Assembly: GCA_017517865.1 (NCBI GenBank)
Contig: JAFWYB010000029.1
Coordinates: forward strand, 1 to 64,000
Source of the DNA: Clostridia bacterium
Lineage (GTDB): Bacteria; Bacillota; Clostridia; Oscillospirales; Acutalibacteraceae
Direction: 5' to 3'
DNA: 64,000 nt
Shown one piece after another: positions 44,387 to 53,366 of the stretch. Within the stretch, counting starts at the first letter, position 1. Every line of letters starts with the position of its first letter. The notes under the pieces were generated by a model, which made no database searches, was not told where the DNA came from, and was given only the letters and a program-made list of their open reading frames with translations. The translations under genes were made by a program, and so were the position numbers.

Positions 44387-45769
44387 ATGAGCACAGGAAA
44401 TTTCGTTTCTCTCGACGATGTAAATATGCCTTATTCTCTGGAAGCAGAACAGGCTGTTCTCGGCTCCGTACTCATTGACCCCTCTTGCATAACTCAGGTG
44501 TTGATTCTCGTTAAACCTGAATATTTTTACCTTCCTCAGCATAAGGCGATTTTTACCATTATGCAGGAGCTTGACGCTTTAGGTAACAGAATCGATCCTC
44601 TCATTGTGCTTGAAAAGCTCAAAACAGAAAAAATATACGATGAGGCAAACGGTAAGAAATATCTTTTCCAGCTTGCTGATCTCGTTCCCTCAACAGAAAA
44701 TGTTGAAGCGTATTCTAAAATAATCAGAGAGAAATATTACATAAGGTCTCTTATAAATGTTTCAAAAACCATTATTGATGACGCTTCCTCTTCAACCGAA
44801 TCTGCCGATTTACTGCTTGAATCTGCAGAGCAGAAGATTTATGATATACGACAGGGCAGAGTATCAAAGGGTCCGTCAAAAATCGGTGATATTATAGTTA
44901 ACGAGGTTTACGATAAGCTTCAGAAGCTCAGCTCACCCGATAAGGATAAGTATAAGGGCTTCCCCACGGGCTTTGTTGATCTTGACAAGGCAATAACCGG
45001 TCTCAACCGCTCCGACCTTGTAATCATCGGTGCTCGTCCCGCTATGGGTAAAACGAGTCTTGCTCTTAACCTTGCAAGAAACACTGCTATGATAGGTAAA
45101 AAGAAGGTGCTTTTCTTCTCGCTTGAAATGACAAAGGAGCAGCTGGCACAGAGAGTCCTTTCCACAGAGGCAAGGGTTGAAAGCACGAAAATGCGTACCG
45201 GTAATATTACCAGTGACGAATGGGCAAAGCTTGCAACTGCCACAGCAATTCTTAGTAACTGTGAATTGTATTTTGACGACACCTCAAATATGACAGTTTC
45301 CGAGATGAAGTCAAGAATACGCCGCCTGCGTGACGTAGATGCCGTTTTCGTTGACTATCTTCAGCTTATGAAAAGCGGTACCCGCTCAGAAAGCCGTGTT
45401 CAGGAGGTTTCTGAAATAACGCGTAACCTTAAGCTTATGGCTAAGGATCTTAATATTCCCGTTGTTGTTCTTGCTCAGCTCGCAAGATCTACTGAAGGCA
45501 GGGGCAAATCTCATAAGCCTCAGCTTTCTGACCTTCGTGAATCAGGCTCAATTGAGCAGGACGCAGATATAGTAATAATGCTTTACAGAGATGAATACTA
45601 TGCCGGCGAAAAGGATGAGCCGGGAGAGCCTGCCGAAAGGTCACCGATAAACGAGGCCGAATTCATTATTTCAAAGAACAGACACGGACCCACAACAACC
45701 GTCAAGGTTGCATGGAACGGTGACTACACACTCTTTACGAACCTGGAGACTATAAGAAATGATATGTAA
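44387..45769 (+). CDS. dnaB: Replicative DNA helicase
   Basis: A 460-residue hexameric helicase that unwinds DNA at the fork. The N-terminal domain (PYSLEAEQAVLGSVL) is for primase contact. The RecA-like motor carries Walker A GARPAMGKTSLA near 215, Walker B VFVDYLQLM near 320, and LAQLARSTEGR and DLRESGSIEQDAD further on. GGAGGTGA precedes the ATG. The 3' end overlaps tilS by 11 bp. Length is normal and no intein is present. Confidence 0.97.
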   Translation: MSTGNFVSLDDVNMPYSLEAEQAVLGSVLIDPSCITQVLILVKPEYFYLPQHKAIFTIMQELDALGNRIDPLIVLEKLKTEKIYDEANGKKYLFQLADLVPSTENVEAYSKIIREKYYIRSLINVSKTIIDDASSSTESADLLLESAEQKIYDIRQGRVSKGPSKIGDIIVNEVYDKLQKLSSPDKDKYKGFPTGFVDLDKAITGLNRSDLVIIGARPAMGKTSLALNLARNTAMIGKKKVLFFSLEMTKEQLAQRVLSTEARVESTKMRTGNITSDEWAKLATATAILSNCELYFDDTSNMTVSEMKSRIRRLRDVDAVFVDYLQLMKSGTRSESRVQEVSEITRNLKLMAKDLNIPVVVLAQLARSTEGRGKSHKPQLSDLRESGSIEQDADIVIMLYRDEYYAGEKDEPGEPAERSPINEAEFIISKNRHGPTTTVKVAWNGDYTLFTNLETIRNDM

Positions 45770-47063
45770 GGTTATTTCCACTGTTGAAAGGTATGGTCTG
45801 CTTGACAATGTCAGGAGCGTCGCGGTTGGTGTTTCGGGCGGAGCAGATTCTGTATGTCTTCTGAATATTTTAACTACATTAAAGGATAAATATGGTATTA
45901 TTGTAAAAGCCGTTCACGTAAATCATAATATCAGGGGAGAAGAGGCGCTCCGCGATGAAAATTTTGTGCGTAAACTGTGTAATGATCTTGGTGTTGAACT
46001 GAAGGTTTTCAGTGTCGATGTTAGAGCTGAGGCAAAAAGACTGGGTATAGGCGAAGAGGAATGCGGAAGAAAAGTCCGTTATGAGTGCTTCGCAGCGTTA
46101 AATTGCGATGCGGTTGCTGTTGCTCACAGTCTGTCAGACAGCATTGAAACAATGCTCTTCAACCTTGCCAGAGGCACCGCTATCAAGGGCCTGTGCGGTA
46201 TACCGCCCTTCAGAAAGCCGAACATCATCAGGCCGCTTATCTGTTGCACAAGAAATGAGATAGAGCTTTATTGCTCAGAAAACAAGCTTGATTATGTTAC
46301 GGACAGCACGAATCTTACCTGTGACTATATGAGAAATCATATCAGACATAAGCTCATTCCCGATATCGGCCATATAAACAGTGCTTTTGAAAAAAGTATA
46401 AGCCGTTGTATGGATTCACTCAGTGAGGACAGCGATTACCTTGATTGTGCCGCAGAAGAGCTGTATAATAATGCTTTCTGTGACGGCGCATTTTCTGTAC
46501 CTGTTCTTAAGGAAGCACATATAGCTTTAAGAAAGCGTGTTTTTCACAGAATTCTAAGCAGTTATATGATTAAAGATGTTGATAAGAAGCATGTTCTTTT
46601 GCTTGAGGATATTGTTTCGGGCAAAACTTCAAAGGCTGAGATTGCCAAAGATATCTATATAGTTTCTGAAAACAATAAAATCTTTGTTTCACACGGTATT
46701 AAAGCTGCTGAAGAATGGAAGAGTATCTTTCTTGGTGGAGTTGCTCAAACCCCGTACGGCAGGTTTTGCTTAAGCAGGGCGTATGCCGAAGGTGACGATA
46801 CTTTTGATGCGGGACTTATAAAGTGTGGCTTGTATATTTCATCAAGACAGCCGGGGGACAGTTTTACTTCTAAAAAAAGGAAGATTACAAAGAGTCTTAA
46901 AAAGCTGTTTAATGAGATGAAAATACCTGCAGAAGACAGGAACAGAGTCGCAGTTATTCACGACGGAAATAACGTGGTCTGGGTTGAAGGTATAGGCGTT
47001 AATTCTTATTACGCAGTCAGTGAAGCCACGAAGGAATTTTTAACAGTAAAAAAGGAAGGATAA
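45759..47063 (+). CDS. tilS: tRNA(Ile)-lysidine synthetase
   Basis: A 434-residue ATP-dependent enzyme that turns cytidine 34 of tRNA-Ile(CAU) into lysidine. The PP-loop SGGADSVCLL is near residue 25, with HVNHNIRGEEA near 50 and AHSLSDSIETMLFNL near 130. A C-terminal domain contains FTSKKRKITKSLKKLFNEMKIP-type sequence typical of TilS ends. The start codon lies within the last codons of dnaB, so translation is probably coupled. tilS-hpt-ftsH is a conserved Firmicutes order. Confidence 0.94.
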   Translation: MICKVISTVERYGLLDNVRSVAVGVSGGADSVCLLNILTTLKDKYGIIVKAVHVNHNIRGEEALRDENFVRKLCNDLGVELKVFSVDVRAEAKRLGIGEEECGRKVRYECFAALNCDAVAVAHSLSDSIETMLFNLARGTAIKGLCGIPPFRKPNIIRPLICCTRNEIELYCSENKLDYVTDSTNLTCDYMRNHIRHKLIPDIGHINSAFEKSISRCMDSLSEDSDYLDCAAEELYNNAFCDGAFSVPVLKEAHIALRKRVFHRILSSYMIKDVDKKHVLLLEDIVSGKTSKAEIAKDIYIVSENNKIFVSHGIKAAEEWKSIFLGGVAQTPYGRFCLSRAYAEGDDTFDAGLIKCGLYISSRQPGDSFTSKKRKITKSLKKLFNEMKIPAEDRNRVAVIHDGNNVVWVEGIGVNSYYAVSEATKEFLTVKKEG

Positions 47064-47066
47064 TAT

Positions 47067-47612
47067 ATGAATAACGATATTAAAGAGATTCTTTTTTCGC
47101 AGGACGATATAAAAGAAATAGTTAAGCGTATAGGTGAGCAGATTACAAAGGATTATGAAGGTAAAAATCTTCTTCTTGTTTGCGTGCTCAAGGGCTCTGT
47201 CTGCTTTATGGCTGACCTTATGAGAGAGATAAGGCTTCCGTGTAAAATAGATTTTATGGATGCTAAAAGCTATGGCTGCGGAACTGAAACGTCCGGCGTT
47301 GTCAGCATTTCGCGTGATCTCAACTATGACATATCCGCCTATGATATAATTATTGTTGAGGATATCTTTGACAGCGGAAGAACACTTGAAAAGCTTACAC
47401 ATCTGCTTTCTGCCAGAGGTCCGAAAAGTGTTGCCTGCTGTTCATTGCTCGATAAGCCTGAAAGACGCGCTGAGGGTGTTTCTCTTAAGCTTAATTATAC
47501 AGGTGCTGTTGTGCCTGACGCTTTTGTTGTCGGCTACGGACTCGATTATGATGAAAAATACAGAAACCTTCCTTATATCGGCGTTCTTAAGCCTGAAGTT
47601 TACAGTAATTAA
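47067..47612 (+). CDS. hpt: Hypoxanthine phosphoribosyltransferase
   Basis: A 181-residue purine salvage enzyme that makes IMP or GMP from hypoxanthine or guanine and PRPP. The PRPP loop IIIVEDIFDSGRTLE is near residue 95, and the VLKGSVCFMADL loop near 40. GGAAGGA precedes the ATG at 47067, four bases after tilS. Length is normal for the family. Confidence 0.95.
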   Translation: MNNDIKEILFSQDDIKEIVKRIGEQITKDYEGKNLLLVCVLKGSVCFMADLMREIRLPCKIDFMDAKSYGCGTETSGVVSISRDLNYDISAYDIIIVEDIFDSGRTLEKLTHLLSARGPKSVACCSLLDKPERRAEGVSLKLNYTGAVVPDAFVVGYGLDYDEKYRNLPYIGVLKPEVYSN

Positions 47613-47627
47613 AGGAGTGATTCAATA

Positions 47628-49565
47628 TTGAATAATACAAATAAAGCGGCGCCGAAATGGGGCAATCTGCTTTATCTTATTATTCCTGCTATGCTTGTTT
47701 TCGGTATGGCGTTTTCAATGGGTGATAAGGTTAAGGAAGAAAAACCCCAATATTATGAAATCGTTCAGTCCTTCCGTCAGAATGAGATAACTGAATTTAC
47801 TCTTGACCTTTCCAGCGGTGCACTGAAATATAAGGTTAACGGTAACGATAAGGAACAGAAATACAATGTTCCGAATGTTGAAATTTTCCTTAATGACATT
47901 CATAACTATGTAACGGAATATAACATTGAAAACAAGGAAAATCCGATAAAATATGACTATAAAAAGGGCTCAGGCGGCTTCTGGACAGGCATCTGGCCTA
48001 TGATTATTGTTTCAGTATTGCTTGCCGGCTTTATGTTCTATATTTACCGTAAAATGGGTCAGAACATAATGAATGAAAATAACCGTACGCTTTCCTTCGG
48101 TAAGGCGAGAATTAAGCTTGGTAAGGATTCTAAGAAAAAGAAGACCTTCAAGGATGTTGCCGGTGCAGACGAGGAAAAGGCTGAGCTTGAGGAAATTGTT
48201 GAATTTCTCCGTTCACCCGATACCTTCAGTGCACTCGGTGCAAGAATCCCCAAGGGTGTTCTTCTCGTCGGCCCTCCGGGTACGGGTAAAACCTTGCTTG
48301 CAAGAGCAGTTGCGGGCGAAGCTGATGTTCCCTTCTTCTCAATATCCGGCTCTGATTTTGTTGAGATGTATGTTGGTGTCGGTGCATCAAGAGTAAGGGA
48401 CCTTTTTGAGCAAGCAAAAAAGCATTCCCCTTCAATTCTTTTTATTGACGAAATTGATGCGGTTGGTCGTCACAGAGGTGCCGGTATGGGTGGCGGACAC
48501 GATGAAAGAGAACAGACTCTTAATCAGCTGCTTATTGAAATGGACGGCTTTGGTGACAACGAGGGTGTAATTATTCTTGCCGCTACCAACAGACCTGACA
48601 TTCTTGATCCTGCACTTTTAAGACCGGGCAGATTTGACCGTCAGCTTACGGTTGGTTATCCTGACGTGAAAGGCAGAGAGGAGATTCTGAAGGTTCATGC
48701 CAAGAATAAGCCTCTTTCGCCCGATGTTGACCTTGCTGTTATTGCTAAATCAACAGCCGGCTTTACGGGCGCCGACCTTGAAAATCTTCTTAACGAGGCA
48801 GCTCTTGCGGCAGCTCGTAAAAAGAAGAAGGCTGTTACAATGGCTGAAATCGAGGAAGCGACAATAAAGTGTGTTGTCGGTACGGAAAAGAAGTCAAAGA
48901 AAATAAACGATGATGAAAAGCGTCTTACTGCTTACCATGAAGCAGGTCACGCTGTGGTAACATATTATCTTCCTACTCAGGATCCCGTTCATCAGATTTC
49001 CGTTATTCCTACGGGTATGGCGGGCGGCTATACAATGCACCTTCCCGGTGAAGATAAGAGCTATCTTTCTAAGAAATATATGCTTGACGATATAGTTGTG
49101 CTTCTTGCCGGCCGTCTTGCGGAAACGGTTGTTTTTGATGACATCAACACAGGTGCATCAAACGATATTGAGCGTGCTACAAAAATTGCCCGTGATATGG
49201 TTACCAAATACGGTATGAGTGATACTCTCGGACCCATTATGTTCGGTACTGGTGACCATGAGGTTTTCCTCGGCAGAGATTACAACAATGTTCGCAATTA
49301 TTCTGAAGCAGTTGCAGCTCAGATTGACGAAGAAATCAAAAAGATTATTACCTATTGCTACGACAAGTGTAAGGAGATTATTGTTACACACAGAGATAAG
49401 CTTGATGTTGTTGCCGAATATCTTTTCGAGAAAGAAAAGATTGACGGTAAGGAATTCGAAAAACTTATGAAGGGTGAAGAAATTCATTCTGATGATATCT
49501 GTGAAGAGTCTGATAAAGTCTCCGAGGTAAGCGGATTAGAGGAAGACACCCCTGCAGAGGAATAA
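47628..49565 (+). CDS. ftsH: ATP-dependent zinc metalloprotease FtsH
   Basis: A 645-residue membrane AAA protease that degrades misfolded membrane and regulatory proteins. It starts at TTG (47628), with AAAGGAGTGA about 10 bp upstream. Membrane helices lie at about 10-28 and 113-133. The AAA domain has Walker [12 protein letters not shown] near 215, Walker [11 protein letters not shown], and the second region of homology [20 protein letters not shown]. The zinc motif HEAGH is near 440, with the third ligand Asp in the [10 protein letters not shown] region. Last gene of the rnjA operon. Confidence 0.97.
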   Translation: MNNTNKAAPKWGNLLYLIIPAMLVFGMAFSMGDKVKEEKPQYYEIVQSFRQNEITEFTLDLSSGALKYKVNGNDKEQKYNVPNVEIFLNDIHNYVTEYNIENKENPIKYDYKKGSGGFWTGIWPMIIVSVLLAGFMFYIYRKMGQNIMNENNRTLSFGKARIKLGKDSKKKKTFKDVAGADEEKAELEEIVEFLRSPDTFSALGARIPKGVLLVGPPGTGKTLLARAVAGEADVPFFSISGSDFVEMYVGVGASRVRDLFEQAKKHSPSILFIDEIDAVGRHRGAGMGGGHDEREQTLNQLLIEMDGFGDNEGVIILAATNRPDILDPALLRPGRFDRQLTVGYPDVKGREEILKVHAKNKPLSPDVDLAVIAKSTAGFTGADLENLLNEAALAAARKKKKAVTMAEIEEATIKCVVGTEKKSKKINDDEKRLTAYHEAGHAVVTYYLPTQDPVHQISVIPTGMAGGYTMHLPGEDKSYLSKKYMLDDIVVLLAGRLAETVVFDDINTGASNDIERATKIARDMVTKYGMSDTLGPIMFGTGDHEVFLGRDYNNVRNYSEAVAAQIDEEIKKIITYCYDKCKEIIVTHRDKLDVVAEYLFEKEKIDGKEFEKLMKGEEIHSDDICEESDKVSEVSGLEEDTPAEE

Positions 49566-49577
49566 TCGTTTTTTATT

Positions 49578-49611
49578 ACTCCCGTGATTTTATTTTCACG
49601 GGAGTTTTTTC
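49578..49611 (+). terminator. Terminator of the rnjA-ftsH operon
   Basis: ACTCCCGTGA (49578-49587) pairs perfectly with TCACGGGAGT (49596-49605), followed by TTTTTT. Confidence 0.92.
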
Positions 49612-49694
49612 TGTTGTATACTTGCTATGTTAAAAAGAGTGTGATATACTATAGGTTGTGTAATTATGCAAATATTAATTTAGAGGTGTTCCTT

Positions 49695-50555
49695 TTGACA
49701 GAATATATAAAAGCTGTTATTCTTGCAGTGGTGACCGGGCTGACAGCTCCGTTACCCACATCATCGTCGGGTCATTTTTTCGGAGCCAATGCTTTTCTTT
49801 CTTTTTCAAGTGAAACCGATGAACTGTCCTTATATTACTCTGCGTTTATGCTGGCTTTTTCAGCTGTAATATTCATAAGCCTCAAGGACGTTTACAGAAA
49901 AACCTTTTCCGTTTCAACCTCGGGAAGAAAAAATTACAGACTCAGACTCAGAAACACACTGTTTTCAATTATTATCAGCTGTCTTATATTTATCCCTGTG
50001 CCTGAAACGGGCAAGCTGCTTTCTGATTTTTTCAACAGCTTTCTTTCCGCCGACAGCTTTCTGAACCCGATCCTTGCCGGTGCCGCATTCATATTAAGCG
50101 GCTTGTTACTGGCTCTTTCGTTATGGTATATAAAAAGAGGCGGCGGAAGAAAAAGAAAAACCGTGCCTTTCAGAAGCTCGGTAAGAATGTATATTTATTC
50201 CTTACCCGCCTACATAATTCCCGGTGTATCAAAAATGTCACTTGCATCGGTTAATCTGCTTCTTTGCGATGTCAGTCCCTCCGTCATTTTAAGAGAGGTA
50301 TATTTTTACTCGGCACCGCCCGTATTTGTTGTTAGCTTAATCAGAATTATACTGGCTGTTGTTTCCGGCACTGAGTTCAACATATTTGTTCTTCTTGTCG
50401 GTGCGGCTGCTGCCGCAGGCTGTTCTTATCTTACAGTTTCAATAATCCGTAAAATTAAAGCGGAGAATCTTTTTATCTTTTTCAGCGTTTACTCGTTAAT
50501 TATGGGTGTTGCCGTTATGTCTGACACCTTTGTCAGAATGTTTTCGGGAACCTGA
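49695..50555 (+). CDS. UppP/BacA-like membrane protein, catalytic residues altered
   Basis: 286 residues from a TTG with AGAGGTG upstream; the longer frame from 49584 starts inside the previous terminator. About eight membrane helices and overall layout match undecaprenyl-diphosphate phosphatase. The segment GLTAPLPTSSSGH is clearly the family signature, but the two glutamates of the (E/Q)xxxE motif are Thr14 and Ala18. The second motif PGxSRSG reads PGVSKMS. The known enzyme recycles the lipid carrier of wall synthesis; with these changes this copy is probably not an ordinary phosphatase and may be regulatory or bind a different lipid. It lies between ftsH and an FtsK/SpoIIIE gene. Confidence 0.7.
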   Translation: MTEYIKAVILAVVTGLTAPLPTSSSGHFFGANAFLSFSSETDELSLYYSAFMLAFSAVIFISLKDVYRKTFSVSTSGRKNYRLRLRNTLFSIIISCLIFIPVPETGKLLSDFFNSFLSADSFLNPILAGAAFILSGLLLALSLWYIKRGGGRKRKTVPFRSSVRMYIYSLPAYIIPGVSKMSLASVNLLLCDVSPSVILREVYFYSAPPVFVVSLIRIILAVVSGTEFNIFVLLVGAAAAAGCSYLTVSIIRKIKAENLFIFFSVYSLIMGVAVMSDTFVRMFSGT

Positions 50556-50585
50556 TTATTTATAATATCTGAACGGAGTTTAATT

Positions 50586-53354
50586 ATGGCAGGAAAAAAA
50601 TCAACTTCTTCAAAAAGCAAGTCGAATACTAAAAAGAAGAGTAACACCAAAACTAAAACAGCGGGTAAGAATTCCCGCAAAAATATCAGTGCAGTTGAAA
50701 GGCACAGAAATGTAATTATGCTATCTTATCTTTGCACAGGTATTCTTCTCGCTCTGTTTTCGGTTATCCGTGGCTCAAATATATGGTCGAGCATCAGAGG
50801 TGTTTTCTTTGCCTTCTTTGGCGTTACCGTATATCTTTTTGCGGCGTTTTTAATTATAATCGGTGTTAAGCTTGCTCTCAACAGTCTTAAAAGAAGCTTT
50901 CTAAAAACAAATCTTTCATTTGCTTCAATAGTTTTAACGGTATCAGCCTTTATTCATCTTTGCACCTACAGTGCAGGCGATGCCGGTATGGCAGACTGGA
51001 CGGCTAATTTTACCGATGCCGTAAGTGTAGGATGGAATATGGGCTTTGACGGCATTACTCTCGGTTCAGGTATTCTCGGTGCCGTTTTCGGCGGATTTCC
51101 GTTGATTGCTTTCGGCAGAGTCGGAGCGTTTATCGTTGTAACTCTCTGTCTTCTCATAAGCGTGCTTTATTGCTTCAGCATAAGTGTTGATTCTGTTGCG
51201 GATTTTGTATCTAAATTTATTAACACCGGCAAAAGCACCCTTGACAAAACAAGTGAGCATACAAGAATTATTCTTGACGAAAAGAAGAGAGCAAGACTCG
51301 AAAGACTCGCTGAAAGAGAAAAGGCCGAAGCCGCTTATTCTGCGGAGGATGAAATTGATGACGTACAGTCGTCTGATGATGCCTTTGATTTCAATAAAAC
51401 TGAGGTAGAAAATGATATGGGTATTTCGGCAGGAGAGGGCTATAACAGAAAGTTTGCTCCCTACAGACCCGAGGATAATGTTTTCACCTTTCCCGACAGA
51501 AACGCCGTATCTGCAGAAAAAAAGCAGGCCTTTGACAGAAAGTTTTCTGAGGAAAGTCTTATTTCCGCCAATGAGGCAAGGCCCTTTGCGGAAAATCCCT
51601 TCGGAGGAGAAGAGATTGTTGCTGACTCGAAATTGCCTGAGGATTATATTGAAATTATTGACGATGATTTTGACGGTGAGCTTACTGCTGTTTATGACTC
51701 TGCAGAGGTAAACAAGGAGCTTTCGGTTAAGGACAAAAAAATTGTTAAGGATGCGGCCGATACAGCTGATGCAAAACGTGCCAAAAACAAGCAGGACGTT
51801 GAAAATTACAAGGACGAGATTAAGCCTAAGAAGGAATACAAGCTTCCTCCCATTGATTGTCTTAATGAAGCAAAGTTCGGTATAGAGGGCGATTCTGCCG
51901 ATGAGATGCGTGTTACTGCAAGAAAGCTTGTTGATGTTCTTCAGTCCTTCGGCGTTGAAACGAAGCTTATCGGTGTTTCAAGAGGTCCCTCTGTTACAAG
52001 ATACGAGCTTTCACCTGCGCCGGGTGTCAAAATCAGTAAAATCACCAATCTTGCTGATGATATTGCTCTCGGTCTTGCTTCCTCAGGTGTACGTATTGAG
52101 GCTCCTATTCCGAATAAGTCAGCAGTCGGTATAGAGGTTCCCAATAAATCCCGTGCAACGGTTACAATGCGCGAAATGATTGCTTCCGAGGAATACACCT
52201 CAAACAGAAGCAAAAATAAGCTTCTCAACGTGGCTCTCGGTAAAGATATTACTGGTAACATAACCTGTGCTGACCTTTCAAAGATGCCCCATCTTCTTAT
52301 TGCGGGTACCACCGGCTCGGGTAAATCCGTTTGTCTCAATGTTATGATTGCAAGTATTCTCTATAATGCTACACCGTCTCAGGTCAAGCTTCTTATGATT
52401 GACCCTAAGCAGGTTGAGTTTACGGTATATAACGGCATACCTCATCTTCTTGTACCGGTTATTTCGGATGCAAGAAAGGCAGCGGGCTCACTCGCCTGGG
52501 CTGTTGGCGAGATGGATGCCCGTTACAAAACCTTCTCAAGCTGTGCGGTGCGTGATATAGGCTCATATAACAAGTATGCCGAGGAGCATCCGGAGCTTAA
52601 TTTACAGTATATGCCGCAGATTGTTATTTTCATTGACGAGCTTAACGATCTTATGATGGTTTCACCAAAAGAGGTTGAGGATTCAATCTGCCGACTTGCG
52701 CAGAAGGCCAGAGCCGCCGGTATGCATCTTGTTGTTGCAACTCAGAGACCCTCTGTTGATGTTATCACGGGTATTATCAAGGCTAATATACCTTCAAGAA
52801 TTTCTCTTTCGGTTTCATCTCAGGTTGACTCAAGAACTATTCTTGATGCTATCGGTGCCGAAAAGCTTCTCGGTAACGGCGATATGCTCTTTAACCCCGT
52901 TGGCATGTCCAAGCCTGTCAGAATTCAGGGTGCATATCTTTCCGATGCAGAGATTGAAAGAATTGTTACCTTCATCAAGGATCAGGAAAAGGCTGAGTAT
53001 GACGACGGCATAATGGAAGAAATTGAAAAGAATGCTGTTGTTGAAAATAAGAAGAAATCGGGTGGTGCAGAGCCCTCTGAGGACAATCAGTACGACGTGC
53101 TTATTGAAGAGGCGATGAACATAATTACAGGTATGGACAGTGCTTCCACAACGGTTCTTCAGCGTAAGCTTTCTGTAGGTTATGCGAGAGCGGCAAGAAT
53201 TATGGATCAGCTTGAGCAGCTCGGCTATATTTCTCCTGCCGAGGGCAATAAGCCGAGACGCGTACTTGTTACAAGAGCACAGTTTCTTGAAAGCCGCGCT
53301 TCCGGTGAAGATGCTGCATCTTCAAGTGACGATTACGATATTTTTTCCGATTAA
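50586..53354 (+). CDS. FtsK/SpoIIIE DNA translocase
   Basis: A 922-residue septal motor that pumps DNA during division or sporulation. A Lys/Ser-rich N-terminus (1-40) precedes about four or five membrane helices (45-205). A long charged linker (205-420) is followed by the motor: alpha and beta domains with Walker A AGTTGSGKSVCLN near 578, VIFIDELNDLM and LVVATQRPSVDVITG. The gamma winged-helix domain is near 835-900 (TVLQRKLSVGYARAARIMDQLE), the part that reads orienting DNA sequences. The motor is of SpoIIIE/FtsK type; the sequence alone does not separate the two roles. It is followed 12 bp later by a ygiQ-type gene. Confidence 0.93.
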   Translation: MAGKKSTSSKSKSNTKKKSNTKTKTAGKNSRKNISAVERHRNVIMLSYLCTGILLALFSVIRGSNIWSSIRGVFFAFFGVTVYLFAAFLIIIGVKLALNSLKRSFLKTNLSFASIVLTVSAFIHLCTYSAGDAGMADWTANFTDAVSVGWNMGFDGITLGSGILGAVFGGFPLIAFGRVGAFIVVTLCLLISVLYCFSISVDSVADFVSKFINTGKSTLDKTSEHTRIILDEKKRARLERLAEREKAEAAYSAEDEIDDVQSSDDAFDFNKTEVENDMGISAGEGYNRKFAPYRPEDNVFTFPDRNAVSAEKKQAFDRKFSEESLISANEARPFAENPFGGEEIVADSKLPEDYIEIIDDDFDGELTAVYDSAEVNKELSVKDKKIVKDAADTADAKRAKNKQDVENYKDEIKPKKEYKLPPIDCLNEAKFGIEGDSADEMRVTARKLVDVLQSFGVETKLIGVSRGPSVTRYELSPAPGVKISKITNLADDIALGLASSGVRIEAPIPNKSAVGIEVPNKSRATVTMREMIASEEYTSNRSKNKLLNVALGKDITGNITCADLSKMPHLLIAGTTGSGKSVCLNVMIASILYNATPSQVKLLMIDPKQVEFTVYNGIPHLLVPVISDARKAAGSLAWAVGEMDARYKTFSSCAVRDIGSYNKYAEEHPELNLQYMPQIVIFIDELNDLMMVSPKEVEDSICRLAQKARAAGMHLVVATQRPSVDVITGIIKANIPSRISLSVSSQVDSRTILDAIGAEKLLGNGDMLFNPVGMSKPVRIQGAYLSDAEIERIVTFIKDQEKAEYDDGIMEEIEKNAVVENKKKSGGAEPSEDNQYDVLIEEAMNIITGMDSASTTVLQRKLSVGYARAARIMDQLEQLGYISPAEGNKPRRVLVTRAQFLESRASGEDAASSSDDYDIFSD

Positions 53355-53366
53355 AAGGAGTTTAGT

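Noticed and set aside
44387-45769. Intein or frameshift in dnaB
   Set aside because: Walker motifs and length are continuous and normal; no insertion seen.
49584-49694. Extension of the UppP-like protein
   Set aside because: It begins inside the ftsH terminator and lacks an SD; the TTG at 49695 has AGAGGTG upstream and gives the family length.
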